A stretch of DNA of 64,000 nt, taken from NCBI GenBank assembly GCA_963691655.1, contig OY829328.1, positions 77,628,400 to 77,692,399 of the forward strand. The letters run 5' to 3'. Below, piece after piece: positions 47,925 through 62,439 of this stretch. The notes beneath the pieces are model-generated. The model made no database searches. It was given only the letters and a program-made list of their open reading frames with translations, and had not been told where the DNA came from. Both the position numbers and the translations under genes were made by a program. Numbering within the stretch: the first letter of the stretch is position 1; each line of letters opens with the position of its first letter. The stretch is from Toxonevra muliebris (Eukaryota; Arthropoda; Insecta; Diptera; Pallopteridae).

Positions 47925-48692
47925 GGAAGGTAGAGTAAAATGTGCCATTTTTTCTTTTTAATAAAATTGGGATGATAAGCTAACAGTAAACAGTGGAAGT
48001 GTGTTTTATAACTAAACTTTTTATGAAGGAGTCCGCGATATATAACCCTATTTTGAAAAATAAGTTATTTTTTCTTTTCTTCTTCTTAAAAAAAAAAATT
48101 CAATTTCGGCCTATTTTATTTCTTTATAAAGATGAAAAATGGCTCATCGAATTTTTTTGATCAGATTGAAGTAATTCTTTAAGAAAAAACACTTGGTATA
48201 ATCTTTTAAGCTTTTATAGAGTTTTATCCCAGATTTTATTGAAATTGATATACAAAATCTAAAGTTTTTCGTCTGCCAAAACGAAATCACATAACAATCC
48301 GATATACTTTTTCTCATCTTCATATATTCTTTGGGGCTTTTGTGATAATTTTACTAAATTCTTAGAAAAAAAGCACATAAACATATTAAAAGCTGAAACG
48401 AGGAAAAATAGCCCTTTTCGCCCTATCCGGCTTTCCTCAACGGAAAAAATATTCCGTCCACCTCAATCATTGAAGTTAATATAAAAATTATCTAAAAAAC
48501 ATTTGCTCTAAATGATCTTTCAAAAGATTTTGTGAAACCTTTAACTAATTAAATTTTATTCACAAAAAATTCTCCAAATGGTTAGAGCTACCAGAACCAA
48601 CTGAACAGTCAGACGTTTGAAGCGTTCATACTTAACCAGAAACCTGAATTGCTCATTTTGCCTTCATGCCCCATTTTACCCCACCTTCTTCC
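47925..48692. mobile_element. Possible non-autonomous DNA transposon with GGTAAAATG ends
   Basis: The left end GAAGGTAGAGTAAAATGTGC and the complement of the right end GAAGGTGGGGTAAAATGGGG are imperfect inverted repeats of about 20 bp. The 768 bp between them has no coding sequence. I could not find a convincing target duplication, so superfamily and exact ends are open. Confidence 0.45.
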
Positions 48693-51600
48693 TTAATTTT
48701 GTTTTATTTATTTTTTTGAAATTTTAATTTCTTCATTTTTGTTTTTTTGTTTTTTTTTTTGGCTTTTCTAACAATTTAAATTATAATTTAAAAAATTTAA
48801 ATGCGAAAATAACTTAATTTTACCCTGTAAATTTCATTTAACACCAATGCATTAATTGATTTTGAAATTATGCTACAATGGACATTTGTTTTTTATAATT
48901 TTTATAAGTTTTTAAATTTATTAATTTAAAAAAAAAAAAAAAAAAAATATAAAACAAAATAAAATTGTAAATTTTTTCATATAATTTCAGCGAGTGGAAA
49001 GAATTCGAGATAAGAAAAAATGCAACCGTGTTTTTGAGTTTCATAAAGAGTTAAAGTCTCAATCGGCAGCTGTCATTTAATGCGGCCAACTTTCTATTAT
49101 CGTTATGGTTTCAACATACAATATTTACGAGGTATGTAAATACCCACTTCATTTAATCACTTACGAAAATAATAAGAAAGGATTGTGTAATGTCTAATTA
49201 CTATTTGTCCCCTTTGCGACATATGTCTTAAATATATTCAACTATATAGTGTGTGAACACTCTGTTAAATTAGAGAATCACCCGGTGATGCCAGGCATTT
49301 TATTTAAAAAATTGAAAACAGCGAATTCATTTTCTTGAGAAGGAACGGCAATCGATAGAAATAAACATCATAAATTTAAATGAAAAGTGATTAAAGATTT
49401 ATAATTATAATTAAATAATGTAAAGTAAAATATAAGTTAGCAAATCAATTTACTTGCTATTGGCTTTTTTTCTCATGATAACAGTTTTGAAAACGAATTT
49501 GAATAATAAAAAAAAAAAAATGCCTCGGTTATCTTATGCCTTATGAGGATAGACTTCGTAGGAGAAAAATATTCGTCAAGTTTAAACTTAAGATTCTCGG
49601 AGTATGTGCAAAACAAATGATTCTACATAGTTCTACCTAAAACGGTAGCTGGTTGAATAGAAAAAAGTAACCAGAAGCTCTGAAGAACATCTACAAGGGG
49701 GCAAGAAAAATAAAAAATTTTGCAATAAAGGTAAGTTCTCAAATATAACATTTAAAATTTACAAAAATATATATATATATAATACAAATATAAATACATA
49801 TAAATATATGAAAATAAAAGGAAATGAAATTGGGAAATCTGAGAAGGCTTGTTAATAAAATTTACGGGTGCTGGACCACATAGATGCGCAATAATCTCCG
49901 ATTTAGGCAGAGTAAGCCAGAGTCAAAGGAGAGAAGTTGACCCAGAGTTACATGAGGTTGGGTAGGGGAAGAGAAGTGGGTTGGGGAATATAGAGGTCTC
50001 CGAACTTTACAGAATACACCATAGATTAATTTGAAGCACTCTATGTAGGGCTATTTCTGTGATACAAGATTTAAAAATATACTCTGAAAAAATTCTCAGA
50101 AATCTCTGCAGGCCCTCAACTGGATGGCTCATGCTTCACAGCATTCACTTAAGAACTCGAAGCTGTAATAGCCTTAATTGAATTAAGTTTGATGGCTTCT
50201 TCAAAAACAACATCTGAAGCTCAAGCTTAATTGCCCCTTCAAACAGTTTGTGAGTTTCTGAAGCTCTCAAAATCGTTGGAAAGTGGATTTAATACAATAT
50301 ATCAAAGAATATGCAACTTAAGAAAACGAGTGTGGAAGCAAAAAACCACATTCGGAGAGAATTGATTGCTCAAACTTCACAAAACTCAAAAATATTTTTG
50401 CCACTGAAGTTGCTATAGCATTAAATCATAATAGAAATGTCAGAGCAAATTCATTTCAATGTTCATCTCAGTGAACATATTCAGGGTTGCATTCGATTTT
50501 TTGTTCGATTTCAACGCGGTTTCGTTGAAACCACCTTGGTTTCGTTTGACATATTTTTATAAGTCGAAATCAATCATTTCAACGCAGTTTCAGCCGAAAC
50601 CATGGACATAATCGAAACTAACTAGATTAACAAAAAGTGAAGTGTAGTAGCAAAAAAACCGAAATTTCAAATAAAGAATAAAAATATTTAAAATAAAAAT
50701 ATAATTTTACAAAACTTGTTTTTCACATTTTCTCTATTTCACAAACCAAGAATTGCACACAAATTATTATATTTTATGTTAAAAAACTTTTCATTAAAAA
50801 ATAAAATTAATATTACTATTATTTTTTGCACTACTTCCATATTTTACTTTATCATAAACTAAAAAATATTCAATTAAAAATGAAATAAAAAATTTTATAA
50901 ATATTTTACATTGTGTTACATTTTTATTTATTGTTTTAAAAGTTGGTTTTGTTTTTTTTTTTTTTACCAAAAAAAAAAAAAAAACAATTTAAATTAACTT
51001 ATTATTTTTTGGTTTTTTATTTTATTTTTAATATAAAAATTTAAATTAACTAAAAATCAAAATATTTGTATATTTTTTGTAAACTATTTAAATGATACAT
51101 GTCACAAATTTTTACTTATGTACAACCTTTAATTTTCTTCTTTTTTTAATATATTATTTAAATATTTAAAAGAAAAAAACTTATAAATTTATTTAAATGT
51201 CGGGAAAATTAAATTAAATTTATCAACTTTGCGTTGAAGATTTACTCAAATAGACGCTGTATACATATGTAACAGGGTTGAACGCCGGTGTTGGGGAGGG
51301 GGATCAAAGGCAGAGAGAGAGAGAGGTTTTCAAGCCTTGACCCATTTTTCCCGAAATAATTTAAATATAAATATAGAGTAGGTATTAGAGCAAGGTATTG
51401 AATTCCTTCCCGCGTTCGTCTCTGATATGCAAATATCATATGAACTGCTGAAGGGCCATTGAGGGGCGGTGGGTGTTTTAGATTTGATTTCGAGCCTCGA
51501 GACAAGTTTTGTGGATTCATTGAATTGAAATTCGGAGTTGTCTCTAAAACTAGCACCTTTCAAACAGTTATAATTCCAAAAAGGTTAAAGCAGAATTTGG

Positions 51601-53455
51601 TAAGACCTTTCAGGAATAATTTCTGGTGTGATATCTATGAATTATTCTAAATTTCTAATTTTCATAAAAATCTATGCAAAGTATGATGTAAAGTCTTCAG
51701 TAATTCACTAAGCTGTTTTTTTTTTCTTGGGTCTGGTCTTAGAAAGTCTAAAAAGATCATAGAGTTTGATGTGATTTCCTACCAGAAATTTTTGTTCTTG
51801 AATATCCATTACACAAATAGTTATCCGGACTCTAAGCAAGTACCTGAAAAAAGTCCCAATGCGAATGAACCCTTAGGAATATTTTGGAAAATTTAAAACC
51901 TTTATCAGCAATTAAAGGAAATCACTTGCTATCCAATAAAAATTTCTGAAACATATCAGGGGACTGAAGCACAACAATCTGAGCATACAAAACTTCTCTT
52001 ATTGGAAAATTCAAATAGATTTTTAATAAAAATTTTAAGACTCTTGAACTGAGACTTGAAAAAAATATTCCTAATCTGATATTTTGTTTCATCTATATAT
52101 CAATTAGATCATTTATAATCTACTTCTGTTTTGTTTTTTTTTTTTTGATATCCAAACTCAACAAATTACAAAAGAGATTTCGATCTATCTACTACAAGAG
52201 TTCTGAGGTCCTGCCCAACCCCAACTATTGCAACGATAATTGGATTGGTACTGCTAAACATCTTAAAAGAAAAGAACAACAGACGATGCTCTTAGATTGC
52301 AGGTAACCACTCTAAGTGCTAACAAGAGTAATCTTTGTGAAATTCCTAGTAGTACTCTACCGTGAATTACATGAATAGGAATTTATCCGTAATGTCGATC
52401 GCTTTGCTTTAAATTAACGATCGGGTCTCCCAGGACTATCAGACACAAAAATTTCTGATAGTCCAGCTAGAATAAGATTACCTGCCAGACTGTATGTGTC
52501 GAAACCTACTACTTAAACGGTCTATACCGGTTCTTTTGGAACCACTTCTGGGCAGCTGGAGTAAGATAAGTGTCGAGCAATTGCGCTCTTTGACACATCC
52601 AGATCTGCTCAGGTTTCACCCTCGCAAATCTGTTAGCTTCAAATAATAAAAATAATACAGACTATATAATGCAATGGATGCATTGAGGGTTTGCTGGCGC
52701 AAGTAGGCATAAATTCTTAATAATTTCGCATTATCTATTTGAGCAAATCTTTAGTATTGTTTTTTTTTTTTCTTTGTTTTGTTGTATACATATAAAACTT
52801 AAATTAATTAATTTTTAATATGTGTTAATACAGATATTTTTAACAACACATACATATACATTTTCTTAGATATTTTGTGTGTATTTTTTATTATGTAGTT
52901 TTTAAAAAACCATATTTTTCTTCACCTTCTCACTCACTTTTTCTTTGTGTATTTTTTTTGTGTGTTTTTTTTTTTTTTTAGTACAACTTAAGTTTAAGCA
53001 TTTTTACTTTTTTAATTTATTATTATTATTTTTATTATCCATAAATAAATTACACTTGATACACACTCACTACATTTAATAATATGAATTATTATATAAT
53101 TTAATTTATAATGTTTTTATATGGCTTATTTTTATTATTATATTTATTAATATAATAATATTTTTAAATATAAATATGTTTGTTTGTTGTTTGTTTTTCT
53201 CATATGAGAGCAATTTTTTGGTTAAAAATAATTTTTGCTCGTTTTATTTGTTGTTTAAAAAATACTTATATTTTGGATTTAAATTCAAAAATTAAATACA
53301 ACCAACACTTCCTGTAAACCAAGTCCGTAGATTACACGTTAAAAAGTGAGTGAGTGTTCGATATTTCAACAGCTACTCTCTACATGTGCTCTCTTTCGCT
53401 CTCTCTCTCTCACTCGGTCTCTTGCGTACTCTCTCAACGACACTCATGCACAAAT
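48693..53455. other. Long AT-rich stretch downstream of Alk; no gene seen
   Basis: Around 48700-49000, 50640-51230 and 52740-53320 the sequence is nearly pure A/T with runs of A or T. Between 49100 and 50640 and between 51240 and 52650 it is of more normal composition but holds only unrecognised short frames (for example 51242-51563 minus). A CT microsatellite lies at about 53395-53412. The part just below 53456 should be the 3' UTR of Alk. Confidence 0.4.
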
Positions 53456-56400
53456 TTAACAGCTAATCTCGGAATGGTTATCATTGAAACGGTCACTGTA
53501 TCCTTGTATTGTGAATGGCGCCGCATTTGACGATGCCACTTTATTATTACCGTTACTGCTGCTGCTGGCATTAACGCCGCCATTTGCTGAAACGACAGCG
53601 CTGCCATTATTATTTGCAGTACCATTATACAATACGGTATTTCCCCCATTTGCTTGCAGTTCCTTTCCTTTGACAGCGCCGATGCTAATGCCACCGCCGC
53701 CGCCACCAGCACCGCTGCTACCTCCAATCAATTTATACGATGGAGTTACCATTTGAATGTTGGCATACGATTGTTTACTAGCAGCTGCCAATGCCGTTGC
53801 CGTTGCTGAATTTTTATGATTTAAATTTTGTGCTAACGCAGCTGGATCGAGTGTTATACCATCAAGCTGTGTTGAAAATGATAATGGCGGTTGTATTGTT
53901 GTTGGCGTGGGTTGCGGTGTATCCAAACTAATGAGTTTAGTATCTTCATCCATTTCACGTTCGCCGTTATGTTGCACGAAAGTGCTAGTCGTTGAATTGC
54001 AACCGCTGCTGCTGCCACTGATACCATTTTGCTGCAGTTGTTGTTTTAGTTGTTGCTGCTGTGATTGCATCACTGGCGATGAACGTTGTGCTCTAATGCT
54101 GTATCCATCACAATAGCCCGAATCAGTTGCCACATTTATACTACGCTGTGAATCATTTACAGATGATGAACAACCACTCAATAGCGGCTGATCGCTCTTT
54201 GAGTTGGATAACGTGAATGAAGTTTCTCCCCATTTGCCATTGGCATTTTGACCACCCTGTATTGTATAATTGGGAGCTGATGGTGATGTCAACGCAGGCG
54301 GAACACAAGCATTTAACATTGCATTATTGTTATTGTAAACAATGCCTGCTTCGCTGATACAATATCCAACGGCACCATCATTACAATCATTCGGCAATGG
54401 TACTAGATAGTCTGATGATTGATTTAACGTCATACCACAACGTGCCTGCATTAGAGCCAGTGCACCGGCATCAGTGGATGGCGGTCGGAATAGCAATGGC
54501 GGTAGTGGAGCGTCCATTTGTTCTTTAGTCTGTTGGTGAAAGTGCAAAAGATGAGATAGTGATTGGCATATTTACATACAGAGAATACAATTCACGTTTG
54601 AGCTGAGTTTATATTTGTAATAGGCATAATAAGAGAGCTTTTCTATGCTCACTTAATGATTGGCCAATCACAAAGGTCAGAGAGTAGCATACTTTCGCAC
54701 ACAATGGATATCAACAATTGTGATTGGTCAATAACAATGGATATTTACTCTTTGAGCAAAAGCGGAAAATTGCAATGCTCATTCAACGCAAACAAGCTGC
54801 TGTGATTGGTCAAACACACAGACACAGTGATATATTTTCTCACTGCGAATATGGAAAGGATTTCTTTCTCACGAAATGGATATCAACAATTGCGATCAGC
54901 GATGAATCTTGGATTCAATTTTAATTAGGGGATGGGTGATTGATCTAAATTTTAGGATAAAAAAGTAGAGCAAAATCTTGGCTAAAAATCATATCAAAAA
55001 ATTAAACTTAAATCCAGATCGAAACTAAACTCCAATTTAGACCTAAATTCAAACCGAAACTCAGACATAAATTCTTCCACATTTTAGATCAAAATATTTG
55101 GTGAAGAAAATATTAAATTTAGACCAATAAATTTAACTGGAATTCAGCACCAAATTCAGATGAAAATCAAATCCAAAAATAACGGAAAAACTCTTCTTTA
55201 AATGGGTATTGAAGGGTTAAAAATTTCCACAAAAGTATACGGAGAATTTCACTAAAGGTCTCTAAAGACACGAAGCACCTACTGGTTAAACATAAGGTGT
55301 AAAACTCAACCTTTTTTTGCAGTGTGGTGAAATGCGTTTTTTAAAACATTTTTGTTGAACATTTAACCCTTGAATACTCTTAAAAAAAGGGGCTTTTCTG
55401 AAATTTCTAAATGAAAAGTCTACAAATACCCATATAGGGTATTCAAAGGTTAAAGTGTTTCACAAAAATGTTAAACGGAATTTTTCACTATTCCACTTTC
55501 AGTGGCTGAAGACAAAAAACTTCTACAGGTAAGGAGTTTCATCTCATATCCCCCATTAACCCGTAGATGCTTTTTGTCTTTGGTGACCCCAAGTGAAATT
55601 TGTCGCCAAATATTTTTATGAAATATTTTAACCTTTAACCATCTTTTAAATCGAACTTTTATAGAATTACTAAAAAGAATGGCCAAAAATACTCATATGG
55701 GTAGGGGTTAATGGGTTAAAGTGTGCTAAGAAAAGATTCCCCGTAAAATTTTATTATGGGTTCTCAAAGACAAGATTCATCCTAAATGTCTATTTTTCAT
55801 ATTATTTCAAGCTATTTTTGGCTAAAATTTAAAAATTTCTACCCGTTGTGAATTTTTAATTCAAGGTCAAAGATAATGACAAAAATATTTGACGCCAAGA
55901 GGAAGGTTTATCCCAAGATCTACCCTGCCCTTGGATCCGCTAGTACTTGCAACTATCAACTCTTTTCAAACGAACATTACTAATTGATTAGGTACATATT
56001 TTCTTACCGATGTAAATTCAGCTTCTAAACGTATTCGTAAGTCTTCAAATGATGGACGATCTTCGGGCAGAGGATTCCAAGTGTCGGCCATTATCTCATA
56101 GAGAACCTTTGGACAACCGGGTGGTATACCCAAACGTGCACCGTTTGTTATAATCTTCATGACCTCTTGATTTTGCATTCCCGGATATGGCATCATACCC
56201 ACACTGAATATCTCCCACAACGTAACCCCGAATGCCCAACAATCTGTCTTTGATGTGAATAGACCATCGGTAAATGCTTCGGGTGGCATCCATTTTATCG
56301 GTAGCATAGCTTTGCCATCCTTGCGATAATAATCACTACGATAAATGTCACGTGCCATGCCAAAGTCAGCAATTTTAACCACACGTCCGGCTTCTTTAGT

Positions 56401-59400
56401 GGTTAGCAAGCAATTTCTAGCAGCAATATCGCGATGTATGAAATGACGACTCTCCATATATTCGCAGCCCTTGCACACATCCAATGCGCAGCTAACTAAA
56501 TCGCGTAATGTGAGTGTTGCAGGCTGATTTATCGATTTGCTGCGATGTTCACGTAGGAAATTCTTTAAATCGCCACCAGCCAACAGTTCAAGCACAATAA
56601 AACGTGGATGACGCTCAAAGCAAACGCCAAGGAACCGTACCATATTGGGATGATCGAATTTCGACATGAGATTAGCTTCACAAACGAAATCTTCTTCGGC
56701 TTGACGTGTTGACATTTCAGGCAGAGTCTTAACAGCAACTGGCTCTTCGAGAACATCATGCTCGTTCTTACGATATAGACCTTGATAGACCTCACCGAAG
56801 GCACCCTGCCCGAGAGCTCTGCAAGTTAAGAATATGGAATTGAATAATTGTTCCGAATAATTGGCATGGGGTAACTGATACTCACTTGACAAGTCGTAAG
56901 TTTTCACGTGGAATCGGGTTCAATTTTGATTTCATGTGCTCATCGCAACCATAGAGAGGATTAAAGTTGGTCAAGTTGATTTCGGCGTTGCTGCTATTAC
57001 GTAAACGTTCTAATTGCAGATCGGTGTCGTGTAACATTGAAGTGCGTCCCTTTTTGTGTTTTTTACGCTGATAACGATTATCTAGATAAGAGTGATAAAA
57101 ATGTTAAGGTAACCGATAGTTGAACAGTTTCCCTGAGACTTACATAACATGATAATAAGCGCTGTTAGTGCAGCGCCTAATGCAATAATCAAAAATAGGA
57201 AGAATCCTATCAAATAAATGAAGGGAATTCTTTCTTGAGCAATAACTGCAAATAAAAAAAATAAAAATTACAATAATTAGTCCTCCAGCTTTAGCCGCAA
57301 CCAACTTTAATCACAACCAACCTTCACATGCTGTATTATTGTCTTTTCTCAAACGCCAGCCATCCGGGCAAATACAACGCACCTTCGCCCTAAACTCATC
57401 CAAAGCAATGCAACGATAATCACAACCACAACCCTCAATGGCCGGTATTATAATAATTGAACCTGCACCGCTGCTAGCACCATCATAGACCACACTGAAA
57501 TCTTTGAGACTGCGACTGTTGCTAATGAACGAAGTGCCACCTTCACCGTTCGATTCATTCAAATAAACATCACCGCCCGCATAACCGCCACCAGCACCGC
57601 CAGTATTACAGCCGCCACCCCCTCCGCCAAAACCGCCCTGGCCATGTTTATTTACAACGCTTCCATTGTTAACAATCTCAACATAACACGAATGACCGCC
57701 ACGACCGCCTTGCAGCAGAGCAGCCCCATATTTCGGGCTTAATGCCTGATCGGCTTTGGCACGCCAACCGCCACCCGGTCCCGCTGTTTTCTTATTCAGC
57801 GGTTCACCATGTATTTGCCCGGTGACGCCTTCACGTGAGCGATTTTCTTTTTGCCCATGCTGAAAGTCTTCATCTATGAATTGCCCAATGCCTAAACCGC
57901 CACCACCGCCAGCAATAACTAGGGGTACCGCTTCATTTTTCGCTGAGTTGAGCTGAACAGAGAGATGCAATTAATTACTATTTTTTTCTTTGCAATGACT
58001 TAATTTTTAACTTACCAAGAATACATATGTGCCTCCGCCTCCCCCGCCTGCACCCTTCTCTATATAAATTTTCTTGACCATATCTTGTTTTGAGCTAAAG
58101 CTATATTTGCTTAAATCCAGATCATGCTCATTGGAACCGCAGCCTTCTTCCTTTTGACTCATGGATTTGATGCATGCATTTTCACCTTGCTGACCGACGA
58201 GAATGTAAAGTTCTTCGTTTTTGTGCAGTTCTAAGACGGCAACAGACATAGCGCCTCGCGATGAGCCAACACCGCCAGAACCAAGACCACCGCTGGCACC
58301 TTTCGCAATTATACTATGCAAGGATAGAAAAAATAACAAAAATTTCGAATGATTTAGTATTTCGAAAAATGTAATGGGTTTTTGAATAGTTGTGTCCGAA
58401 ATTTGGCAGATTATTGCGGTGATGTCGCAGGTGGCAGCACTATTATTCTTTGACGTTTGTATTCTTTCACCACGGAGCGCTACGCCAATCAACAACGCGT
58501 TAAAAATGCTCAAATTTATTATAAAAATTTGTGTTCTGTTCCCCAAACTTTTCGCGAGCTACGAAATATTTACGTCCGCTGAAATGATCGTTCAGCCAAG
58601 CAATCGATTGTACAAATTATTGCGAAATTCGAGCAAAGCGGTTCGGTTGCCGATTGAGCAGTCCTTGTACCGCACCGAAACGCGCAGTCATGCTAAAATA
58701 TTGCTGCTGTTGCTAAAAGTGTGGTTATAGACTCAAACCTCTCGATTTCTCGTCGTGCACAAGGAGTTGGCTTTTCTGTCATTTCAACTTAGCGTATTTT
58801 GTGAAAAGACTAGGGCATGTACCTGTATAAAATTTAATTGACACAGGAACTGAAGCCCCAAGACCACTAAACTCGTCGTACGTTCGCTGGTTGGGCTCTT
58901 GGGCAGTTGGAAACTGATCAAAATTTCGGTGAAAAAATCATCTTCAGTAATGAAGCACATTTTTGGTTGAATGGCTACGTGAACAAGCAAAATTGCCATA
59001 TTTGGGCAGAGAGTAATTCACAGCAACATCAGGAATCCACATTGTATACGGGGAAACTTACTGTTTATTGTGGATTTTGGTCAGGCGACGTCATTGGACC
59101 ATACATTTTTCGAAACGATAATGACCAGACGATGACTGTCAATGGCAAACGGTACCGCGCCATGATATCTGACTTTTTCTGGCCTTAATTGGATGATATG
59201 GATCGGAACAACATATGGTTCCAATATAACAGCGCAATGGGTCATATAGCGATCTTTACATTGGAGCTGTTCCAAGAAAAGTTTCCAAGAACACGTTAGT
59301 TACAGAAGACGCGATGTGAAATGACCGCCAAGATCGTGCAATTTGAATGATATCATTTTTAAAACATAATGGTATTGAATGTACTTTAACCCACTCAACT

Positions 59401-62197
59401 CTTTTTATTCAATTTTAAAGTTCAGATACGCATGAAACCTCCATTTGGTCTAGAATTCAGGTGTACATTTTTAAAGTTTTTTTTTTACTTTATAACTGAA
59501 TTTGGTTGAGATTAATTGCGATTTCTTCCAGATTTCAAGAATGCTTATATGGTTGATTTCTTTTGTACTTACGTATAATAACCCTCGTGTGGTACTCTCC
59601 ATTTCTGCATGCCCTTATAGGAACTTTGATCTTCAATGACACGGACTTCCTTCAGCACATGAGTTTTATTGTTTTCCTTGTAGGATGTTTCGCATTGCAG
59701 CTGTGACGGTCCTATCATACCGCGCGTATCGCATGTTGTTAACGTAAGATCTAGAAAGGAAAGTCAAGAAATATTAATTAAGAAGACATACAAATAAGAA
59801 ACCATTAAAGGAGAAAACCATTAAGTGTTTCGCTTAGAAGAAAGAAGCACTAAAAAAGCATTAACTAAACGTGGGTAAGAGCGGTCAAACTTTCAACCAT
59901 TGGGGCCCCCTCATTGACATTTTACTTACAGTGTTTATGTTCGAAATCTCGATGTGACGGACTCTTTCGATTATGCCTTATATCCCAGTAATTATAACCA
60001 TTTAGATATTCCTCCGGTATATTTAAGCCAAAACATTCAGGACTCAGCGAAAAATCATCAATAGCAACATCCGAATAGATACGCATACCCATACGCGCCT
60101 CAAATTGTAGATAATACCTATAAAAAAGATTTAATTGATCATTCAATTCAGCCCGTCTTTTTAACAATTATCCTCTAAACCTCTTCAGTCTTCACAAGAG
60201 CTTTCAATCCTCTTACCTTGATGTAATATTTGGTAATACATATTCAGCACGTAACCAATCACTTCCTTGATTTCTAGTACTCCACCAAAGCGTTGTCGTT
60301 ATATTTTCGGTTTCTTTAATCTCCACAACAGATAAATTAATACTTCCCGGATTTTTACCATATTGATGTACATAAAACCGGATAACACATGAATTGCGAT
60401 ATGGTGATTCAGGATTACCATGTACCGATGGCGGTGGATTAAATGTTTTGCTAATCAAGGCGGCATTACTTGCGAAACCAAAGAGTGCTGCTTTCTCGGT
60501 ATTATTATAATGTTGATTCATGTCGACAAGCATATAATAACCGCTGGTATTATTTAACAAATGTTGAAAGGTATGATCACTATCGGGTCCGGTATCATGT
60601 GTGGGCGAGGAGCCGCTGTGTCGTGACCAAGAGAGTACAGTTTTTTCTGAATCATGCCAGCCGCACCAGCCATCTTCAAAATCGCAACGACCGCCAAATG
60701 GAATTTTATCTACGATTTTAAGTTGAGGAGATGTTAGGTAAAAAGTAGACAAAAAAATGAAATGATAAAGATGTAAAAATGATAAAAATGTAAAGAAGCT
60801 TCTCAAGAATGTGAATTGAAAATCTGTTATGGTTATTTAAAGCGGCTATCAAAGGAGAAGAACTCCTCTAACGAAGTTTAGAAACGACACATCAGACAAA
60901 TTAGTTAGACAAGGGTTAACAATCATGTTCTTTGTATACAACTTTCTTCAATGGTTTCGATGAAATTTCAACAATTAACATCGCCTACAAGCTATGAAGA
61001 GAATGTACACAAAAGCACCTGGTGAAATCGCTTATCTTCCTTCTGGGCTGTAGAAAATAGATAACAACCTTATCAGCTTTTTAAAAATTTAGCTTCACAC
61101 ACGTACATACTATAATATCCACTATTCACTTTGTATGATACTTGAGTATGTTATGTTATCATTGAATTCGCTTCGCTGTAATTTATTTATGTGAAGGGTC
61201 ATTGATCATGCACATTGAGCGTGTTTTCGTTTTTAACAAAATGATAAGACTGTGAGTTACTTATATAATTAGGGTATTCACAAGTTGTCTTATTCGGTGT
61301 CGTATCGTATCCTCTTACTTCTCTAAGAATATCTCATTTTTCATACCAAATTATACGACAGTATATGTACAGCATGTGAATACCCTCAATTAAAGTTTAA
61401 AGCTATATACTCACCACAGCTCAATTTTTCATCAGACTCATCATCACAATCAATTGTGATATCACATATCCTTGGCAATGGTATACACACTGAAACTTTA
61501 TTCATATTACATTTAACTTGTGATGTCAGGCATTTATCACGTTTTGTACCCTCCGGAAAACAATTGACCATGCGTAAATTATCAATGGCAACGTGTGCTT
61601 TCGGTATCCCATTCAATTGTGGTACTACCTCAAAGACAATGCGAAAATCACGTGATATACGTCCAAGACGATAAACTTTACGTGTCCATTGACGAAAATT
61701 ATCACCCATAATTTCAGCAGGCACCCATGCCCCTTCCTCAGAGTGTAGTGGTTCGACGACAACACGTGACAGTCCATGACTCATGTCACTCTGATGCATA
61801 TAGACCTCGAGAAAACATTTTTCCATAGTAGTACTAAATTGTGGTGATGTGAGATTCAATTGTGGTGATGTGCCAACCAGACGTGCATAGAGAAAGTGAC
61901 CTGTTAAATGAAGAGATATGCGAGTTTTTCAAGTTAAAATTATTATAAATTTACGAAAAACTAAAAAAAAAAAAAACAACAATTACCATTAGCATCATCA
62001 AGTGCATCGGTTATAGGTCCCGGCAATAGTCCTGTCATATTCTTTTGTACCAATTCAGTACCGCTTAGTACTTGAAAACCATCTGGCCGACCTTCAATCC
62101 ATTTCCATGCACATGGCGTTTCAAATGTGCATTTAACGCCGAGTTGATCTTCAATTTCTGATGAAAGTGTGGCTTCGGTGTGTAATTCATATGGGCT
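53456..62197 (-). CDS. Alk: Anaplastic lymphoma kinase receptor (Alk), 5'-partial, 11 exons
   Basis: Exons: 62197-61987, 61900-61415, 60709-60217, 60117-59930, 59750-59573, 58313-58016, 57952-57322, 57245-57144, 57081-56886, 56818-56008, 54529-53456. All borders are GT-AG and all phases agree (1555 codons plus stop). Domains in order, visible-residue numbering: MAM 1 from about 20; LDLa (CIPLPRICDITIDCDDESDE) about 195-232; MAM 2 (CDFEDGWCGWHD) from about 237; glycine-rich domain about 520-790 (GYYTIIAKGASGGLGSGGVG); Cys-rich EGF-like segment to 828; transmembrane helix about 835-860; juxtamembrane NPLY; kinase about 928-1198 with GQGAFGEV, VAVKTL, HRDIAARN, DFG and the ALK-type activation loop IYRSDYYRKD. 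The long C-tail is Ser/Asn/Gln-rich. In Drosophila, Alk binds Jelly belly and signals through Ras/MAPK; that is family knowledge. Signal peptide and first exons lie beyond the window. No lesion is seen; dead mariners sit in an intron and upstream. Confidence 0.97.
55203..55790. repeat. Three degenerate tandem units of about 240 bp in the last Alk intron
   Basis: Units start near 55203, 55433 and 55690. Each begins with a TATGGGTA..GGGTTAAA-type phrase, followed by an AAAA..TTTCAC or CCGTAAAATTT block and a TCTCAAAGACAAAA..CTTC-like block. The period varies between about 230 and 260 bp. They lie in the 1.5-kb intron between the kinase exon and the C-tail exon and have no coding potential. Confidence 0.5.
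58540..59350 (+). pseudogene. Decayed DD41D (rosa-like) mariner in an Alk intron
   Basis: Plus-strand frames, antisense to Alk, spell a mariner transposase. SQAIVQIIAKFEQSGSVAD comes first, then SNLSISRRAQGVGFSV and LTQELKPQD. The best-kept part (58907-59188) has IIFSNEAHFWLNGYVNKQN, KLTVYCGFWSGDVIGPYIFR and KRYRAMISDFFWP. Near 59215 the second catalytic block reads WFQYNSAMGH, where the expected QQDxA Asp is lost; FSNEAH also lacks the first Asp. The copy is dead and C-terminally incomplete. It lies in the intron between Alk exons 59750-59573 and 58313-58016. Confidence 0.85.
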
Positions 62198-62439
62198 CTG
62201 AAATGAATGAAGAAAGAGAAATACATTAAGGAAAGGTTTTGAAAGTATTGATGAAAGATCTAGTAAAAACTTTTACGTTCATTGAAGAACACGCGGATTC
62301 AGAGATTTCCTAAGAAGAGGCGGACTTAATTTTTACATCCCTTTAAATTTTGTTTGAACTCATGAACAGTAATCATCGAAATGTATGAGATTTTCATCTG
62401 AAGGGGGGGTAGGAGTTAAAGTTTTAATCCCAACCTAAC

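Noticed and set aside
53484..54116. Plus-strand and alternative minus open frames over the last Alk exon
   Set aside because: They are shadows of the Gly/Ser/Asn-rich Alk tail; leucine and serine runs arise from the complementary repeats.
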